Shown here: one piece after another, positions 1-64,000 of the stretch | Position numbering within the stretch: position 1 is the stretch's first letter | Layout: every line of letters starts with the position of its first letter | Origin: Lithobates sylvaticus | Lineage: Eukaryota > Chordata > Amphibia > Anura > Ranidae | DNA: 64,000 bases | Reading direction: 5' to 3' | Assembly: GCA_028564925.1 (NCBI GenBank) | Contig: CM053033.1 | Coordinates: 85,171,468 to 85,235,467, forward strand | Notes under the pieces: generated by a model | Databases searched by the model: none | What the model saw: the letters and a program-made list of their open reading frames with translations, nothing else | Told to the model about the DNA's origin: nothing | Program-made: the position numbers and the translations under genes

Positions 1-347
1 TCAACAAATATATTATTTAGCAGAATGAAATTGCAGTTTGGTAGATACCAAATATGATATAGATCCTATGTACATTCCTTTTAAGACATTTTATATGTCT
101 TATGTAGCCTTTTAGACCTTTTAATATAGGTGTGTTTTGGTGTCTGATTGGTCATCTTTTATACTTACATATGGTGTTACTACTTTTATTAGGGTAACTC
201 TATTACAGTTGTAATTATGGAATATGAAGCACAAGTAAAAGTTTGAGATGTATGAAAGTTCAGTTTTTGGTAAAAAAAATAAAAAAAAACAGACTCACAG
301 ATGTGCATTGCTGTGTGGACTGTTTATTGCTTTTCTATTTATGACAG

Positions 348-377
348 GGCATCATTAGCAGTCTCTTGAAGACCCTG
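348..377 (+). CDS. Candidate 30-bp micro-exon upstream of the minor helix
   Basis: A pyrimidine-rich tract ending in gacag precedes 30 open bases, followed by a perfect donor gtaagt. In the phase used by all other exons it reads GIISSLLKTL, which is not collagenous. It would sit just before the first Gly-X-Y exon, where V/XI chains have variable non-helical sequence. Support is splice-site quality and phase only. Confidence 0.35.
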
Positions 378-1000
378 GTAAGTTAAAGGTTTATGATACT
401 AAGTTATTCCATCTAACGTTGTCTGCTGTTTATAAAAGGTGTCTTAAGCTGGCATAAGCATGGCTGCTTAGGTATAGACATGACATTTAAATCTGGCTGT
501 TTGTGTTGCAGTTTTTAATTTCTGGGGAAATTGAGGATGGCTTGGTGTTCAGTATTACCACCCTGTTCTCTTCACGCAATTTGTGTTTTATCAGACCTCA
601 CTATTTTCACACTGCATTGAAAGGCCCTTTCCCACAGATTTTTTTTGGCTTGTTTGGCTTGTTTGTTTGCTAGTGCCTAGCTTCCCATCACTTTAGTTTA
701 ACAAAATATCTTACTTATTAGACCCACAAATGGCCAGAATTGACTAACAAATTTTACCTTCATAGACTTCGCTGATTAGTTTACAAATTTTGAGCTTCAA
801 GCTAAATTTGCAAAGACATGCTAACCTCAACAGATGTAATTGTCACCAGGGCCTTAAACACGAACACAAAAGTAAAACACACCTTGCAGATACATCCCAA
901 GTGGAAAATAAATCTGGTGCTCAGAGAATTTCAATATAACTATGCTAAACTATCAGCTGCTGTGTTTCAATTTTACAAATAAGAGATCTGTGTTTTTCAG
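378..1000. other. Intron, nothing recognised
   Basis: AT-rich sequence between the candidate micro-exon and exon 1. I see no gene or clear repeat in it. Confidence 0.5.

Positions 1001-64000
<63,000 letters not shown>

Overview
The window is about 64 kb of a repeat-rich vertebrate genome. The repeats are Tc1/mariner, L1, L2, many MITEs and foldback elements, plus one LTR element. Together with the very small 45/54/108-bp exons they suggest an amphibian, most likely a frog; this is inferred from repeat style, not proven.

One host gene runs through the whole window on the + strand and leaves at the right edge. It is a fibrillar-type collagen alpha chain. I read 41 complete exons and the start of a 42nd (1001-64000), all phase 0, all open, all with AG/GT borders. 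Exons 1-2 encode a short minor helix (13 Gly-X-Y triplets). Exons 2-4 encode a 32-residue non-collagenous linker rich in aromatic residues. Exons 4-41 encode 744 residues of the major helix. Exon sizes follow the classical fibrillar ladder (45-54-108-54-54-45-54-45-54...). They match vertebrate collagen V/XI (B clade) block for block, including the first helix exon with three non-helical residues followed by GPP GLP GIY GRP GTP. The residues themselves differ strongly from COL5A1, COL5A3, COL11A1, COL24A1 and COL27A1 as I remember them. The chain also has three Gly substitutions, five Cys and two Trp in the helical regions, and lacks one 18-residue block. The C-propeptide and N-terminal domains lie outside the window.

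The rest is intron. Main contents from left to right: a piggyBac-like MITE and foldback elements (1.2-3.4 kb); a palindromic Tc1 derivative (5.7-6.6 kb); a 1.3-kb foldback (7.4-8.7 kb); further MITEs and Tc1 fragments (9-16 kb); a 5'-truncated L1 with an open reverse-transcriptase frame and a perfect target duplication (17.3-19.6 kb); a young LTR element with one orphan reading frame nested in a Tc1 copy (21.2-25.2 kb); an L2/CR1-type LINE on the minus strand (26.0-27.9 kb); a frameshifted Tc1 copy carrying a nested MITE (30.0-31.9 kb); then densely packed collagen exons (32-39 kb); an L1 tail, minisatellite and MITEs (39.7-45.3 kb); a large foldback and a cluster of three Tc1 copies (49.2-53.4 kb); and the compact 3' exons (55-64 kb). 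I saw no rRNA, tRNA or CRISPR array.
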